Shown in pieces: positions 46,029-55,183 of a DNA stretch of 56,331 bases (position 1 is the stretch's first letter; each line of letters begins with the position of its first letter). The position numbers were made by a program, and so were the translations under genes. The notes under the pieces are model-generated. The model saw only the letters and a program-made list of their open reading frames with translations, searched no databases and was not told the origin of the DNA. This DNA comes from a virus. The DNA lies in IMG/VR virus record IMGVR_UViG_3300030451_001708, positions 1 to 56,331 of that record; one strand, 5' to 3'.

Positions 46029-48262
46029 TATCTTCTTCCATCTTGCCTTATATCTAGTCTTGGCGATCCAAGCCGCCAAGTCATGCCTGTCTCTGTTGAT
46101 GCCACACGAAGTGCCATTGATCTACCCCTTAATCTTACAAAGGTTTGATTAGTAAACTGCTCTACAGGAACAGATGCGGTTTTTGAAATTGTTTCATCAT
46201 CTGTCTCAAGATAGTTACCCCCAGGAAAGTTTCTGGTTTTCATTGTAAAAGTTACACTTGGTGTAGATGTTGATGAGTTTCTAAAAGTTACATCTGGTAT
46301 TAACCTATTAACAAAAGAAAAGTTATTACCATCGCCGATATCAAACTGACTGGACTCAATGTGTGCAGATATAGCAGAAGCAGGAGCCGTGCTTCCATCG
46401 TCAAAACCATTCTCATGTAAATATAAATATCCATCTAAGCCTGCTGCTATAGGAAACTCTTGGATGCCTCTATCTAGCCAAGCCCCTCTAGCTAAATTAC
46501 CATAATACCAAATGTTTTGAACGTAATTGTAAATAACATAACGGTCTATTGTAGTGCTGTCTGCCGAAGGATAAAACCACCATATCTCAGAGAAAGATGT
46601 GTTTGAAGAAGCAAATATCTTTTCAGATTGATTCTCATTAAAATCACTAAAAACAAAATCTTTAACTGTGCAAGGTAACTTTTGTACTTGACCAGTATAT
46701 GCATAGAACTCATTTTTACCCATCCAATAAACATTATCTTCAACAGCTATTGCTGAATTTGGACTTGCTACAGTTATGTTTTCTGAGATCATGTTTATTC
46801 CGAAAGTGAACGGTGCTCCAAGAAACTGTAACGAATGAACAGAAACATCTGTAAAAACCAGTGTTTGTTGTCTTGTTTCTACAGCAGTTACAATTCTAGA
46901 ACCTGAGCCAACAATTAAATCTCCTGCGGTATTAGTTGTTGTAGGAGTCCAATCTGCTGCATTCTCTTGATCGGAGAAACGTATCAGCAATGGATCTTGC
47001 GTAGAGCTACCCAATGGGTTGCATCCGAAAGCAATCACATGCCTGTCTACATCTGATACTATAATCTTAGCCGCAACAGTGGGGGTATTACTTGCACCCG
47101 TTAAAGAAGATAAGGGAACAGCCCTTAAAGTTATGGCGTTTGTAGCAGAGGCATCCCAATAAAATATACCGCCATTGTGTACATTTATAATTAAATCCTC
47201 ACCAAAATTGTCATGAGACCACAAACGCAATGTGTCAGTTAAAAGATTTACCGTAGCCGCAGACCCCCATGCGCCACGAGACCAAGTTCCTGCACCCCAA
47301 CCATTACCATATACGGCAGACTCAAGGCCGTTGTTTATTTGATAATCTCCTGTAACATTATCTCCTCCATTTCCTGTGTCAGAGGAATTAGCTGCTACAG
47401 TGGTGGGAGTATAAACTCCGTTGACAGTAATTTCAGGAAGTGAAGCTACCTGTCTAGCTAATATTTTATAAGAATTATCATCAACGATCTCATTTATTTC
47501 ATACTCTTGATTTAAAATTGCTGCTGTTATATTGCCCCCAAGAGAAACTGCATTTGTAAATGTTACAAAGTCTTTTGCTACTGCACCATGATTTGCATGT
47601 GTTACAGTAATTTGATTTGAGGCGTTTGTTGCAGAAAAAGTAATTACAGGTAAAAGTGTTTGAATTGCTATTATAGGTATTGATACTTCTCCTGTGGCAG
47701 ACACTCCTTCTGGTGTAACGGTTGTATCTATGTTTCCTGAAATAGTTACCTCACCAACCTCACCTGTTGCAAAAAAAGTTTCGTTTTGTTCAACAAAACT
47801 GTCAGGAACAATTACCATCACATCGTCGTTTGTTTGAATCCCTACTCGACCAACATTTCCTGTAGCTTCTTGACCCGTTACCTCTTCGAGATTTAATAAT
47901 ATTTCTACCTCACCAACCTCACCTGTTGCAAAAATACCGTCAATATTTACACTTACATTTTCGTTTGGAGGTTGGCTCAATCTTATGGGAGTGATGTCAT
48001 AGTATCCCTGCCCACTTTCTATGTAATACTTTTCGCTAGTGCCTAAACCAACGTAGTTGTCTAAAGCAATTGTTCTCCAAGCATGTAAAGCTCTGCAAGA
48101 GCCAAGAAATGAGTTGATTCCAACCTTTGTCCAACCACCGATTTTTTCAGGATATCCTGCTCTAAAACGCACTTTATCCATATCAAACCAACCACCCTCG
48201 TTACTGTATGAGGTTGTTTCCTTGTTTATCCCTGGTTGAAACTGAAGTTTGGTAAGTGGCAT
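46028..48262 (-). CDS. Tail nozzle/stabilisation protein with inserted repeats
   Basis: 744 residues. It begins LTKLQFQPGINKETTSYSNE GGWFDMDKVRFRAGYPEKIG GW and has RGAWGSAATVNLLTDTLRLW SHDNFGEDLI and MKTRNFPGGNYLETDDETIS, the pattern of marine podovirus nozzle proteins that close the tail tube (T7 gp12-like role). Residues about 100-198 are a repeat insertion with four ATGEVGEV-type units, splitting the otherwise conserved GYYDITPIRLS and VITFSATNASNQITVTHANHG A. The same repeat occurs in the genes at 50142 and 55838. Confidence 0.75.
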   Translation of the reverse strand: MPLTKLQFQPGINKETTSYSNEGGWFDMDKVRFRAGYPEKIGGWTKVGINSFLGSCRALHAWRTIALDNYVGLGTSEKYYIESGQGYYDITPIRLSQPPNENVSVNIDGIFATGEVGEVEILLNLEEVTGQEATGNVGRVGIQTNDDVMVIVPDSFVEQNETFFATGEVGEVTISGNIDTTVTPEGVSATGEVSIPIIAIQTLLPVITFSATNASNQITVTHANHGAVAKDFVTFTNAVSLGGNITAAILNQEYEINEIVDDNSYKILARQVASLPEITVNGVYTPTTVAANSSDTGNGGDNVTGDYQINNGLESAVYGNGWGAGTWSRGAWGSAATVNLLTDTLRLWSHDNFGEDLIINVHNGGIFYWDASATNAITLRAVPLSSLTGASNTPTVAAKIIVSDVDRHVIAFGCNPLGSSTQDPLLIRFSDQENAADWTPTTTNTAGDLIVGSGSRIVTAVETRQQTLVFTDVSVHSLQFLGAPFTFGINMISENITVASPNSAIAVEDNVYWMGKNEFYAYTGQVQKLPCTVKDFVFSDFNENQSEKIFASSNTSFSEIWWFYPSADSTTIDRYVIYNYVQNIWYYGNLARGAWLDRGIQEFPIAAGLDGYLYLHENGFDDGSTAPASAISAHIESSQFDIGDGNNFSFVNRLIPDVTFRNSSTSTPSVTFTMKTRNFPGGNYLETDDETISKTASVPVEQFTNQTFVRLRGRSMALRVASTETGMTWRLGSPRLDIRQDGRR
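47690..47960. repeat. Repeat-encoding insertion in the nozzle gene
   Basis: Four units with the core ATGEVG or ATGNVG. Two units, near 47745-47770 and 47911-47935, share a near-identical DNA block (ctcaccaacctcacctgttg). Unit spacing is irregular, unlike the even 22-residue period of the repeat gene at 50142. Confidence 0.65.
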
Positions 48263-48266
48263 ATTT

Positions 48267-48704
48267 TTACGTCCAAGTTAAATCTGGCAATAGTTCTTCT
48301 AATTTACTTATTCCGTCTTGATAATTAATTTCACCAGATCGAACTTTAGCTATATAGTCTATAAAAACACTCCACGAAGAATCTCGTAACTCAATCCCTC
48401 TAAGACCCTCTTGTTTAAAAGAGTCAACGGAACTTGTAGCATAAGAAGAAAGACTTGACATGTTATCGTAACCCCTTTCTTTAGCAAAAGAATCTAATTT
48501 TTCTTGAACAACAATGTTGAATTGTTCACTCATTGAATCAATAATTTGATCTTTTGTTGGACTTTGCGTAACAAAAGCTCCATCAGTATAAGAAGTTCCT
48601 ATATCCACTACGCCATTAACTAAGACCCAATTCTTTTCTAATGCGGAATCTGATTCTACTATGTTTGATACTTTATTATCAATTATAACTGCATATTTTG
48701 CCAT
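48267..48704 (-). CDS. Tail fibre assembly chaperone-like protein
   Basis: 145 residues: MAKYAVIIDNKVSNIVESDS with WVLVNGVVDIGTSYTDGAFV, then a helical part. The start (A-x-I-x-x-x-x-V-x-N-I-V-E, then W-V and G-x-x-Y-x-x-G-x-F) is typical of DUF4376-like fibre-associated chaperones. It lies right after the glycine-rich fibre gene. Some relatives are structural, so chaperone is the likelier of two options. Confidence 0.55.
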   Translation of the reverse strand: MAKYAVIIDNKVSNIVESDSALEKNWVLVNGVVDIGTSYTDGAFVTQSPTKDQIIDSMSEQFNIVVQEKLDSFAKERGYDNMSSLSSYATSSVDSFKQEGLRGIELRDSSWSVFIDYIAKVRSGEINYQDGISKLEELLPDLTWT

Positions 48705-48718
48705 TTAAATGTGTCTCC

Positions 48719-50131
48719 TCACCAACCCCAAACACGAACTCTTCCGGCAGCGCCACTTCCGCCTGCATCGGTGCTTCTGTAACCTCCACCTCCTCCACCT
48801 CCCGGAGCAGTTCCATTTTGTGGAGCCGTTGAGGCATTACCACCTGCACCGCCTGCACCACCATAGACTGAAGTACCCCCTGTCGTAACAGCACCAGATC
48901 CACTACCATCAGCACCCGACCCAACATTCGAGCCGCCTCCGCCCCCACCATAAGTTGTAGAACCTCCGTTAAATTGTTCAAAGGCTCCAGTTCCACCGCC
49001 TCCGTAAGCCGCGTTAGGAAAGGGAAGAAGCGAAGCATCTATATCACCAGGGCTATATCCTCCAGAAATCGCACTGCCATATCCACCACCCCTTGATGTG
49101 ACATATGAACCAAATGTGGTAGATCCTCCGACTGACCCATTATTTCCTCCCGCTGCGCCTCCCGCGCCTCCCGCTCCTATAGTAACGGAGACAGATGAAG
49201 ATACATCAGATGCCCTAAGAAGTTGTTTTGTAAACTCTCCTCCACCACCCCCACCTCTTCGATCTCCAGAAAATGCAGCGCCACCGCCACCCGCGCCACC
49301 ACCAATAGCTTCTACATATATGTAATTAACTCCACTTGGTTTAGTGTAAGTGCCTGAAGAGGTAAACTCTTGATAGTCTACAGGATTTCCTGGTGCTGCA
49401 AAACTTAAAACGCCTGATCCATTGGTTGCAAGTACCTGACTAGCAGATCCATCGGCAGCAGGAAGAGTTAAAGTATAACTCGATGAAACTGTGCTAGGAG
49501 CTTGTAGTGCAACATATTGACCTCCAGAGGTGTCTTGTAGTCTTAAATCACCTTGCGCAGTTACATCTACTTGCGGAGAGGTTATCCCAGTTGTGAATGT
49601 TGGATTAGCAATATTAGCTTTAGAATCAATTTGAGTTTGTATTGCTGATGTTACACCATCAACATAATTTAACTCACCAGAGGTTGCTGTCACTCCAAAA
49701 TCAACAAGAGAAGTTGTGTCAATAATTTGATTTACCGCAGCGCCTGATCCTGCACCGTTACAAAATATAATCCCAGTTTTTCCGTTTCCTATTGTGACGT
49801 TAGCCCCAGATCCTTGAGAAAAAGTACAATCCTGACCAGAATTATTGTCCACAAAATATAATTTTTGAGCGTCATTAGGAGAAACGGTAATTGTACAAGC
49901 CTGAGTAGCGCCACTTAAAACAAGAACTTTATACATACCATCAGACAATGTTCCGTCTGTGGTGGTTAAAGTATGAGCTGCACCAGAGCTAGAAAGATCT
50001 ATCGTACCAACACCACTATGGAGTCTGTCTATGATGTCGAAGTTAAGATTAGTGGTTGTGCCCCATGTTCCTGACTGTTCGCCTGTAGCGATTTTTTCTA
50101 TACCACCATTTGTTGTATATGTACTTGGCAT
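48719..50131 (-). CDS. Tail fibre with glycine-rich tip
   Basis: 470 residues. N-terminal TNGGIEKIATGEQSGTWGTT TNLNFDIID is the usual virion-attachment start of marine phage fibres. A central beta part includes GELNYVDGVTSAIQTQIDSK A. From residue about 275 it is a glycine-rich domain (GGGAGGGGAAFSGDRRGGGG GG) ending SGAAGRVRVWGW, as in polyglycine-type receptor-binding tips. It probably recognises the cell surface. Confidence 0.75.
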   Translation of the reverse strand: MPSTYTTNGGIEKIATGEQSGTWGTTTNLNFDIIDRLHSGVGTIDLSSSGAAHTLTTTDGTLSDGMYKVLVLSGATQACTITVSPNDAQKLYFVDNNSGQDCTFSQGSGANVTIGNGKTGIIFCNGAGSGAAVNQIIDTTSLVDFGVTATSGELNYVDGVTSAIQTQIDSKANIANPTFTTGITSPQVDVTAQGDLRLQDTSGGQYVALQAPSTVSSSYTLTLPAADGSASQVLATNGSGVLSFAAPGNPVDYQEFTSSGTYTKPSGVNYIYVEAIGGGAGGGGAAFSGDRRGGGGGGEFTKQLLRASDVSSSVSVTIGAGGAGGAAGGNNGSVGGSTTFGSYVTSRGGGYGSAISGGYSPGDIDASLLPFPNAAYGGGGTGAFEQFNGGSTTYGGGGGGSNVGSGADGSGSGAVTTGGTSVYGGAGGAGGNASTAPQNGTAPGGGGGGGYRSTDAGGSGAAGRVRVWGW

Positions 50132-50141
50132 TTACTTGTCC

Positions 50142-51233
50142 TTACGCAGCTATATCCGTCCAAGTTGTATTTGGACTTGGTGTTTCCTCAGACCAAGAAG
50201 TTCCTGGGTTTGGTGTTTCCTCAGACCAAGAAGTTCCTGGGTTTGGTGTTACTCCACTCCAAGTGTTGCTTGGGTTTGGTGTTATATTACTCCAAGTATT
50301 GTTTGGATCTGGAACTATTCTACCCCAAATTATTGGAGATGTCACCTCACCTGTTGCAGAAAGTCCTGTAACTGAAACCGTAGCACCAGCAGTTGCAGTT
50401 GCATCACCTAAAGCACCTGTTGCAGAAAGTCCTGTTACACCAACAATTGTTATCGTTGCAATTGTAACTGTCCCCACAGAACCTGTTGCACCTAATCCAG
50501 TAGGAGAGACAAGTGCGTCAGCAGTTACGGTTACATCATCTGTAGCGCCTGTTGCACTTAATCCAGTGGGAGAGACAACCGCATCAGCAGTTACAGTTAC
50601 AGAATTTACCTCACCCGTAGCCTCTAAACCTGTTGGAGGAACGTTTGCATTACCTGTTATTGTTGGGCTTCCTAAACCACCAGTGGCTTCCAAACCTGTC
50701 GGGGTAACAATTATTCGAGGGGTAACAACAACAGAATTTACCTCACCCGTAGCAGAAAGCCCTGTAGGTGAGACAAGCGCATCGGCGGCCACAGTAACCG
50801 TCCCAACTCCACCTGTTGCTTCTAGACCAGTGACAATAACAAATGCTGCGCCACCAGAAGTAAGACTTCCTACAAATCCTTGAGCTGCTAATGATCCTGT
50901 TGATACGACTGCTTGTCCACTTACAGTGACAGAATTTAAATTACCAGTGGATTCTAAGCCTGTAACAGAAAGAGAGGAGTTAGCACTTACGCTAACAGAA
51001 CCAACAGAGGCTGTTGCTGATAAACCTGTAGCAGGAGTATCAGATGCTCCAATAACACTTACTGACCCTAAGCCACTCGTAGACGCTAGACCTGTAACAG
51101 ATACCGATACATCAGTGCTTACACTTACTGACCCTAAAGCACCTGTTGCGGCTAGACCTGTAACGGATACTGATACATCAGTGCTGCCACTACTCGCAAG
51201 TGTTGCGGAGGCTACAGGTGTAAAGCCTAACAT
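50142..51233 (-). CDS. Tandem-repeat virion protein
   Basis: 363 residues consisting almost wholly of repeats. About 13 units of 22 residues share the pattern VSPTGLSATGEVNSVTVTAD, then five 11-residue units (TPNPGTSWSEE and variants) close the protein. The 22-residue units are beta-strand-like with a G-x-x-A-T-G core. It lies between fibre genes; the related repeats in two other virion proteins suggest a shared surface or attachment role. Confidence 0.65.
   Translation of the reverse strand: MLGFTPVASATLASSGSTDVSVSVTGLAATGALGSVSVSTDVSVSVTGLASTSGLGSVSVIGASDTPATGLSATASVGSVSVSANSSLSVTGLESTGNLNSVTVSGQAVVSTGSLAAQGFVGSLTSGGAAFVIVTGLEATGGVGTVTVAADALVSPTGLSATGEVNSVVVTPRIIVTPTGLEATGGLGSPTITGNANVPPTGLEATGEVNSVTVTADAVVSPTGLSATGATDDVTVTADALVSPTGLGATGSVGTVTIATITIVGVTGLSATGALGDATATAGATVSVTGLSATGEVTSPIIWGRIVPDPNNTWSNITPNPSNTWSGVTPNPGTSWSEETPNPGTSWSEETPSPNTTWTDIAA
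50148..50312. repeat. Five 33-bp units encoding a Trp repeat
   Basis: Units read PDPNNTWSNI, TPNPSNTWSGV, TPNPGTSWSEE twice, TPSPNTTWTDI. The two TSWSEE units are identical over 33 bp, pointing to a recent duplication. Each unit places a Trp three to four residues after N-P. Confidence 0.75.
50320..51230. repeat. About thirteen 66-bp units encoding ATG-x-VG repeats
   Basis: The 22-residue period runs through nearly the whole gene. Units diverge at many residues but keep TGL-x-ATG and a following V-x-V strand. Several neighbouring units share blocks such as ctgttgcacttaatccag, consistent with past unequal recombination. Confidence 0.7.
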
Positions 51234-51236
51234 TGA

Positions 51237-51479
51237 TTATGACTTCCAGTAAGTTCGACCTTTTGTGATCGTGGAGTTTATCCTAGTCATGTCTTTACTA
51301 GCATCTGTATATTTGCTGTCTAGCACTTCCATCTCTAAATGCATGACCATGCCGCCAACGCTCTTTTTCTTTTCACTGTCGGTTTCATTCTCCATTTTCA
51401 TACCGCCCATAATGTTTTCTATGCTGTCACATATGTGAAGCAATTTTAAATAGTCACGATCCAATTCGTTTACAGCCAT
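51237..51479 (-). CDS. Small tail-region protein
   Basis: 80 residues: MAVNELDRDYLKLLHICDSI ENIMGGMKMENETDS, helical with many Met. Conserved-looking small gene between fibre genes; I recall it in other marine phages near the fibre. Assembly role possible. Ends four bases before the repeat gene start. Confidence 0.5.
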   Translation of the reverse strand: MAVNELDRDYLKLLHICDSIENIMGGMKMENETDSEKKKSVGGMVMHLEMEVLDSKYTDASKDMTRINSTITKGRTYWKS

Positions 51480-51480
51480 A

Positions 51481-53778
51481 TTAATTTCCTTCTAATTCCT
51501 TTACTCGCGCTGTCAGCGCATCTACCTTCGCCGATAATTCCTGCACGGCCTTCACTAGAATAGGATATGATCGCACATAATCCGCTTCTAACTTTTCTGG
51601 GTTTTCCCAATTTACTAAACGTGTTCTGGATGTAGACGAATGGTCTAGTTCAACGTCATACAAGTCTTGTGCAATAAAACCCATGTCAGGCTTTGCGCCT
51701 AAGCTTCCGTCACGCCTGTTCCAAGTAAACTGCACTGGGCGCATGTCGTTTATAAAGTCTAAGCCATAAGATAAGTCTTCTATCGCAGTTTTATCACGCT
51801 CATCTGATAAGCTGCTAATTGTCTGCACGTTACATCTCAGCGTTGTTATCGAACTATTTCCTAAAACAACTTCATTTGATACTGTTGAACTTGAGCATAC
51901 CGCTTGTGAACCAAGGCAAGTGTTATTACTGCCAGTCGTTGTTGCACTGTTACTATTTGATCCATTATAACGACCTGCGGCAGCTCCTATAAATGTATTG
52001 CGATCGCCAGTATTGATTTCATATCCCGAATAAGGGCCAACGGATACATTCGAATCCCCTGAAGTGATATTATACCCTGCACTGTGTCCTAAAACAGAAT
52101 TGCTCCCCCCACTGTCTATGGAGTATAAGGTATCTCTTCCAACGGCTGTATTTTTACTTCCGCTTCCCCCGCTATAACCTGCCGAATAACCGACATAAGT
52201 TGCATCATCACCACCATCCATGTCGTAACCTGCGTAACCACCTACTATAGTGCAGTAGTCACTTTGTCCGTTTGCTGATTGTTGAACAAAATAGCCGATA
52301 GAAACACCCATTGTATGATTAACTCTTGATCCATAACCAATAGCAACCCCATTAGTGGAGTTAGTGTAGATCATTTCTGCATCATAGCCGATTAGTGTAT
52401 TCCCATCGCCGCTATAAATAGCACCGCCAGAACCCCATCCAATCGAAACATTGTAATATGCACTAAGTGTACTAGAACGGCCTAAAGCATCATAACCAAC
52501 AGCAACAGACCGATAATGATAACCGTCTGACATAGAATACGCCCCAACCGCCACAGATTCGTCTCCAGTGCAATCATTCATTGCAAGATAACCAACAGCC
52601 GTTTGATAATCTTTGCCGCTACCATTATAATTACCAGCTTGAGATCCTAAGTAAGTGCTGCCTGTTAACTGATCACCACCGCCTGATTGATAACCAACGG
52701 CAGTAGAATTACTATCCGTTGTGTTTTGTTGCATTGCATAACCGCCAACGCATGTATTATAATTCCCTGTAGAAATAGCGAGTCCTGCACTGTGGCCTAT
52801 ACCAATGTTCTGATCGCCACCGTCTAAGTTATTTACAGCAGAATAACCAATAGCAATATTGTCGACAGAACTTGCCGCAGTTCCGTTAGACATGGCCTGA
52901 TAACCAATTGCTATATTTCTTACGGGAGTGGTATTGTTAAGCCCTGCTTGATAACCTATAGCAGTGTTTAAATTTGCTGATGTCCCGTTTGTAAGTGCCT
53001 GATGTCCAATTGCAAGATTTTGGGTTCCATCCGTAAGTGCATCTAAAGCCTCCTCACCTATTGCATAGTTGTTAGATCCTGTCCCTGCACTATTAGGTTG
53101 AGCACTGCCCCACAACATGATTGTGCCTGTTTGATCTGGAATCGTGACGGTTCTATCAGCCGTAGGGTCTGCTACTGTGAGTGTTAGTTCATTTGTATCA
53201 TCAGTTGCACCCTCGAAGACTAAGACATGGTCTTCCTCAAGACGTAAATCCCCATTAACGGATGTTGTGTTTTGAAGTCTAATCAATGACCCAGAACTTA
53301 AATATAAATCACAAAAGTCTGTGCCACCAACGTCTGTTGATAGTGCATATATTAGTGCTTTATTGAGGGATGGAGCTAGATAAACGCTACCAACCGCACC
53401 TATTTCTAAATTACTTTCAACTCCTGTTGTTGCGTTTACGCCTGACAGAATAAACTTATTTGTACCTGTGTTCTCAGTTTTTACAATTAAATCTTCATTT
53501 GCAGCCGTGATAAACACAACCGCACTACCACTTAGATTAAGCAGTGAGCCTGTGGAACTTTCAGTAAGGGTTCTGGATAAGGTAGTTCCACTAGCTGTAT
53601 ACGTGCCAGTACCGATCTCAAATGCCGTGCCATCTTCTATGGTATACCTTACCGTCTGACCATTAGTGATGCCGCCGTCTGCGAAGGTTTGAAACCCCGC
53701 CTCCGCAGACCCAAGCGTTATCGTACCAGTACCAGTGGTGCTAGTGGCGACCTTTACTCGATTGGCTAATACAACCAT
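51481..53778 (-). CDS. Tail fibre with YadA-like head repeats and S74 chaperone
   Basis: 765 residues. N-terminal [35 protein letters not shown] is a common marine phage fibre start. Residues about 250-640 hold many N-T-A-V/I-G-Y-x-A units ([27 protein letters not shown]), the trimeric left-handed beta-roll of YadA-like adhesin heads. The end ([32 protein letters not shown], and a coiled coil) is an S74-type intramolecular chaperone that self-cleaves at the Ser-Asp of SDER after trimer folding. Confidence 0.85.
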   Translation of the reverse strand: MVVLANRVKVATSTTGTGTITLGSAEAGFQTFADGGITNGQTVRYTIEDGTAFEIGTGTYTASGTTLSRTLTESSTGSLLNLSGSAVVFITAANEDLIVKTENTGTNKFILSGVNATTGVESNLEIGAVGSVYLAPSLNKALIYALSTDVGGTDFCDLYLSSGSLIRLQNTTSVNGDLRLEEDHVLVFEGATDDTNELTLTVADPTADRTVTIPDQTGTIMLWGSAQPNSAGTGSNNYAIGEEALDALTDGTQNLAIGHQALTNGTSANLNTAIGYQAGLNNTTPVRNIAIGYQAMSNGTAASSVDNIAIGYSAVNNLDGGDQNIGIGHSAGLAISTGNYNTCVGGYAMQQNTTDSNSTAVGYQSGGGDQLTGSTYLGSQAGNYNGSGKDYQTAVGYLAMNDCTGDESVAVGAYSMSDGYHYRSVAVGYDALGRSSTLSAYYNVSIGWGSGGAIYSGDGNTLIGYDAEMIYTNSTNGVAIGYGSRVNHTMGVSIGYFVQQSANGQSDYCTIVGGYAGYDMDGGDDATYVGYSAGYSGGSGSKNTAVGRDTLYSIDSGGSNSVLGHSAGYNITSGDSNVSVGPYSGYEINTGDRNTFIGAAAGRYNGSNSNSATTTGSNNTCLGSQAVCSSSTVSNEVVLGNSSITTLRCNVQTISSLSDERDKTAIEDLSYGLDFINDMRPVQFTWNRRDGSLGAKPDMGFIAQDLYDVELDHSSTSRTRLVNWENPEKLEADYVRSYPILVKAVQELSAKVDALTARVKELEGN

Positions 53779-53781
53779 TTT

Positions 53782-54231
53782 TTAGGCAATTCTAATAATA
53801 GCCGTTGAAGCACCTGCCGCAGGGAAAGCGATTTGAAAATCCCCTGATGTAGATGTCTTGTTAGAGCCAAAGTCTAAAACAACAATACTATTAGATGTGC
53901 CTGATCCACCACCCTCTGTGGTATTGTATATCAAAGCGCCACGAGCAGTAATCGTTGCAGATGTAAATGTAATATCTGCAAAGTCGGTAAATGCCGTTGT
54001 ACTAGAGGTAGTTGGGTCAATACGAGTTAGTGTTCCTCCACCTGCACTATAAGAACCAGAGTTACTCACTTCGTTTGAAGTTGTGTAATCTGTAGTGGCT
54101 GCGGTGAACGAAGCGTTGTTGTCATATAGTGCGATTTTGAAAGTATCTCCACCGCTGTTTTTAAAGTCGTGACCACCCTCAAGAAGCTCTTTCTTGAAAG
54201 AAGTACACATAAAGTTTCCAGAAAAGGCCAT
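53782..54231 (-). CDS. Structural protein, probably tail
   Basis: 149 residues: MAFSGNFMCTSFKKELLEGG HDFKNSGGDTFKIALYDNNA, then Gly/Thr/Ser-rich strands (FTDFADITFTSATITARGAL IY) ending FQIAFPAAGASTAIIRIA. The FKIALY-x-x-x-A-x-F pattern is frequent in marine phage structural genes. It directly follows (2 bp) the next gene in transcription order. Confidence 0.65.
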   Translation of the reverse strand: MAFSGNFMCTSFKKELLEGGHDFKNSGGDTFKIALYDNNASFTAATTDYTTSNEVSNSGSYSAGGGTLTRIDPTTSSTTAFTDFADITFTSATITARGALIYNTTEGGGSGTSNSIVVLDFGSNKTSTSGDFQIAFPAAGASTAIIRIA

Positions 54232-54232
54232 G

Positions 54233-54529
54233 TTAAAGTCTCCTTATAAGTTCAGCCAGTTGGGGATGACCCGCATCTTTTATTGCATTGCATACAGTGG
54301 TGCGGTCTGATCGAATCGCTTGCCGCATATAAGCTGCGACAAGCGTTTCAACGTGCTTTGAAAAAGCACGAGCTTGGTCTCTAACACCTGGGTGTGTGCT
54401 ATCAGAGACCGATATGATCTTTTGGACACATTGTTCCGCAAGTTCATCTGGGGTAAAACCACGATTAGCAGTGGTATTAATACCTACTAAGCTTTCATGT
54501 TGTGGTACACTTATATCTATTTTAAACAT
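54233..54529 (-). CDS. Small helical virion-region protein
   Basis: 98 residues: VGINTTANRGFTPDELAEQC VQKIISVSDSTHPGVRDQAR AFSKHVETLVAAYMRQAIR. All helix. I recall this small gene beside adaptor genes in other marine phages. Its start overlaps the upstream stop by one base (TAATG). Function unknown. Confidence 0.6.
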   Translation of the reverse strand: MFKIDISVPQHESLVGINTTANRGFTPDELAEQCVQKIISVSDSTHPGVRDQARAFSKHVETLVAAYMRQAIRSDRTTVCNAIKDAGHPQLAELIRRL

Positions 54530-55179
54530 TACTGTTTTGCCCTAATTATTTTCCCTGTGCGATATTCGTCGGTGGTTTCTTTTGCTTCGCCAAGCATTTT
54601 AATACCAATCAGAGATTCTTGGAATCGTTTATTATAAATTGCCATAACATCCTGTTCACCCTTCATATATATGTACGCCTCAATAAGTGCTCCATATAAC
54701 AGTGATAATTCAGCATTAATACTTAACCAAGTAGTACCGCTGTCACTTCCTGCCGTCAAACTTGCAGGCCGATAAAAATAGTGAAGCTCCGCAGTATATG
54801 TAGTATCGGGGGTAGGAGCTAAGAAAAAATTATCTACATCAAATACAGCGTAGTATTTAGGAGCGCCTGTTGTGGTAGCGTCAGGAGTATATGTCTGCAA
54901 GAAACTTGGGTCTTTAAAATCAATAAAAAACTTATCTCCATTTGTTCCGGCTAAACTTAACGAAAAAGGAGACAAGAAGTCTGAAGGACAAGCAAGATAC
55001 TTATTAGAAGCTGTTGTACTTGCACTTACATTTTTACGAAACAAACTTAATTGTACATTTTTTAAAATACGTTCTTCTGCTGTTCTAATAAATATAGGCA
55101 AGTTAGTCACAAAAGAAGTTTCTGTGTTTTCTGTATAATCTTGCAGAGCTTGTTTTAATTGTGCATATGTAAAACTCAT
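54529..55179 (-). CDS. Head-tail adaptor-like protein
   Basis: 216 residues: MSFTYAQLKQALQDYTENTE TSFVTNLPIFIRTAEERILK NVQ, later CPSDFLSPFSL and YTAELHYFYRPASLTAGSDS G, then a helix with LLYGALIEAYIYMKGEQDV. This is the pattern of adaptor proteins of the same class as the one cut at the left edge, so the phage has two adaptor-like genes. It may be the second connector ring. Confidence 0.65.
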   Translation of the reverse strand: MSFTYAQLKQALQDYTENTETSFVTNLPIFIRTAEERILKNVQLSLFRKNVSASTTASNKYLACPSDFLSPFSLSLAGTNGDKFFIDFKDPSFLQTYTPDATTTGAPKYYAVFDVDNFFLAPTPDTTYTAELHYFYRPASLTAGSDSGTTWLSINAELSLLYGALIEAYIYMKGEQDVMAIYNKRFQESLIGIKMLGEAKETTDEYRTGKIIRAKQ

Positions 55180-55183
55180 GGCA

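Noticed and set aside
50142-53778. Diversity-generating retroelement in the repeat and fibre genes
   Set aside because: No reverse transcriptase gene or template repeat is seen; unit variation is explained by repeat divergence.
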